Assembly: GCA_016210785.1 (NCBI GenBank)
Contig: JACQTN010000026.1
Coordinates: 1-6,115 of the forward strand
Length of the DNA: 6,115 nt
DNA from: Armatimonadota bacterium
GTDB lineage: Bacteria > Sysuimicrobiota > Sysuimicrobiia > Sysuimicrobiales > JACQTN01
Reading direction: 5' to 3'
Part shown: positions 5,350 through 6,115 of the stretch, one piece after another
How positions within the stretch are numbered: position 1 is the first letter of the stretch
How the letters are laid out: every line of letters begins with the position of its first letter
Translations under genes and position numbers: made by a program
Notes under the pieces: generated by a model
What the model was told of the DNA's origin: nothing
What the model saw: the letters and a program-made list of their open reading frames with translations, nothing else
Database searches by the model: none

Positions 5350-6115
5350 CTACTGGCGACCGGGAACCCAGTAGTAGGTGTATCCCAGGTCTCCGCGGAG
5401 TGCGTAAGGCGCCCAGCCAGTGTGCTTGCGCGCCGCGTACAGATCATCGGGGGCATAGACGTACAGCCACACCGGGTGATCATGGAGATGGCGGTTGAGC
5501 CTCTTCAGGAGGTTTTCGCGCTCCTTCGGGTTCATCGCCGCCTTGGACTTGAGCAGAAGATCCATGGTCTGCTGGTCGACGAAGCTCTTCCGGTTGATCG
5601 TGTTCCAGGTGAGCCAGACGTCGGGGTCCTTGACCGTGCCCCACGTGGTCGAGCTGATCTCCGCCCAGTCGCCGGACATGAAGCTGGCCACCAGCTTCGG
5701 TCGCTCGGTGACCACCAGCCGCAGGTTGACCCCGATCTGGCGGAGCTGACCTGCCACGGCTTCCGCCACCTCCCGGTCCTTGAGGAAAGCACCGCTGCTA
5801 ATCTGCCAGGTGGCCTCAAAGCCACCGGGGTAGCCAGCCTTGGCCAGCAGGTCCTTGGCCCGCGCGGGCTCGTAGCGGTACGCCGGGATCGTCGAATCGT
5901 ATCCTATGGTCCCCGGCGCGAAGTTCGGCCCGTGCATGGGCCTGGCATATCCCTGGAGAATGGAGGTGACGATCTTGTTCCTGTCGACCGCCAGATTCAA
6001 GGCCAGCCGAACGCGAACGTCGTCGAACGGCTTCTTCGTCTGGTAGAACGGATAGACGATCTGCCGGGCCCCCTTCACGGGGAGAATCATGATGTCGCCC
6101 CGCTTCAGGTCACCC
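5350..6115 (-). CDS. Family 5 extracellular solute-binding protein, C-terminal half (start outside window)
   Basis: The frame is open to the right edge, so 254 residues of a protein that is usually about 500-550 long are visible; the signal peptide and N-terminal lobe are missing. The visible part is typical of SBP_bac_5: VRVRLALNLAVDRNKIVTSI (33-52), PGTIGY (67-72), YEPARAKDLLAKAGYPGG (81-98), QLRQIGVNLRLV (123-134), and a long helical stretch NPKERENLLKRLNRHLHDH (195-213) followed by PVWLYVYAPDDLYAAR (214-229). It ends at TAG 5352-5350. An internal ATG at 6090 is not the start, because family-like sequence (GDLKRGDI) continues in frame before it. Such proteins capture a peptide, opine, nickel chelate or similar ligand outside the cell and deliver it to the DppB/DppC channel encoded next. 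The ligand cannot be predicted from this half. Confidence 0.93.
   Translation of the reverse strand, partial: GDLKRGDIMILPVKGARQIVYPFYQTKKPFDDVRVRLALNLAVDRNKIVTSILQGYARPMHGPNFAPGTIGYDSTIPAYRYEPARAKDLLAKAGYPGGFEATWQISSGAFLKDREVAEAVAGQLRQIGVNLRLVVTERPKLVASFMSGDWAEISSTTWGTVKDPDVWLTWNTINRKSFVDQQTMDLLLKSKAAMNPKERENLLKRLNRHLHDHPVWLYVYAPDDLYAARKHTGWAPYALRGDLGYTYYWVPGRQ

Overview
The window reads as part of one catabolic operon, or two adjoining ones, from a high-GC bacterium. Every gene I can support lies on the minus strand, so transcription runs from position 6115 towards position 1. GTG is the best start for three of the genes. The phylum cannot be fixed from this sequence; an uncultured soil, sediment or groundwater lineage is only a guess from composition and gene mix.

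Layout in transcription order: (1) 6115-5350, C-terminal half of a family 5 (peptide/nickel/opine type) extracellular solute-binding protein, cut by the window edge; (2) 5241-4324, DppB-type permease; (3) 4180-3302, DppC-type permease, preceded by a 143-base gap with a cluster of small hairpins; (4) 3300-3115, a doubtful 61-codon Arg-rich ORF that fits exactly between its neighbours; (5) 3118-842, molybdopterin-binding subunit of the xanthine dehydrogenase/aldehyde oxidase family, apparently intact; (6) 818-462, an unrecognised and probably broken small gene with a strong ribosome binding site; (7) 458-1, N-terminal 152 residues of a hydantoinase B/oxoprolinase family protein, cut by the left edge.

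Taken together this suggests import of a small, probably nitrogen-containing organic compound, hydroxylation by a molybdenum enzyme, and ATP-dependent opening of a lactam or imide ring (or a carboxylation) by a HyuA/HyuB-type enzyme. The substrate is unknown. Several partners are missing from the window: the transporter ATPases, the FAD and 2Fe-2S subunits of the molybdenum hydroxylase, and HyuA. The leftmost 840 bases are less GC-rich than the rest and contain the disrupted gene, so they may have a different history. I saw no tRNA, rRNA, CRISPR array, transposase or convincing promoter or terminator.
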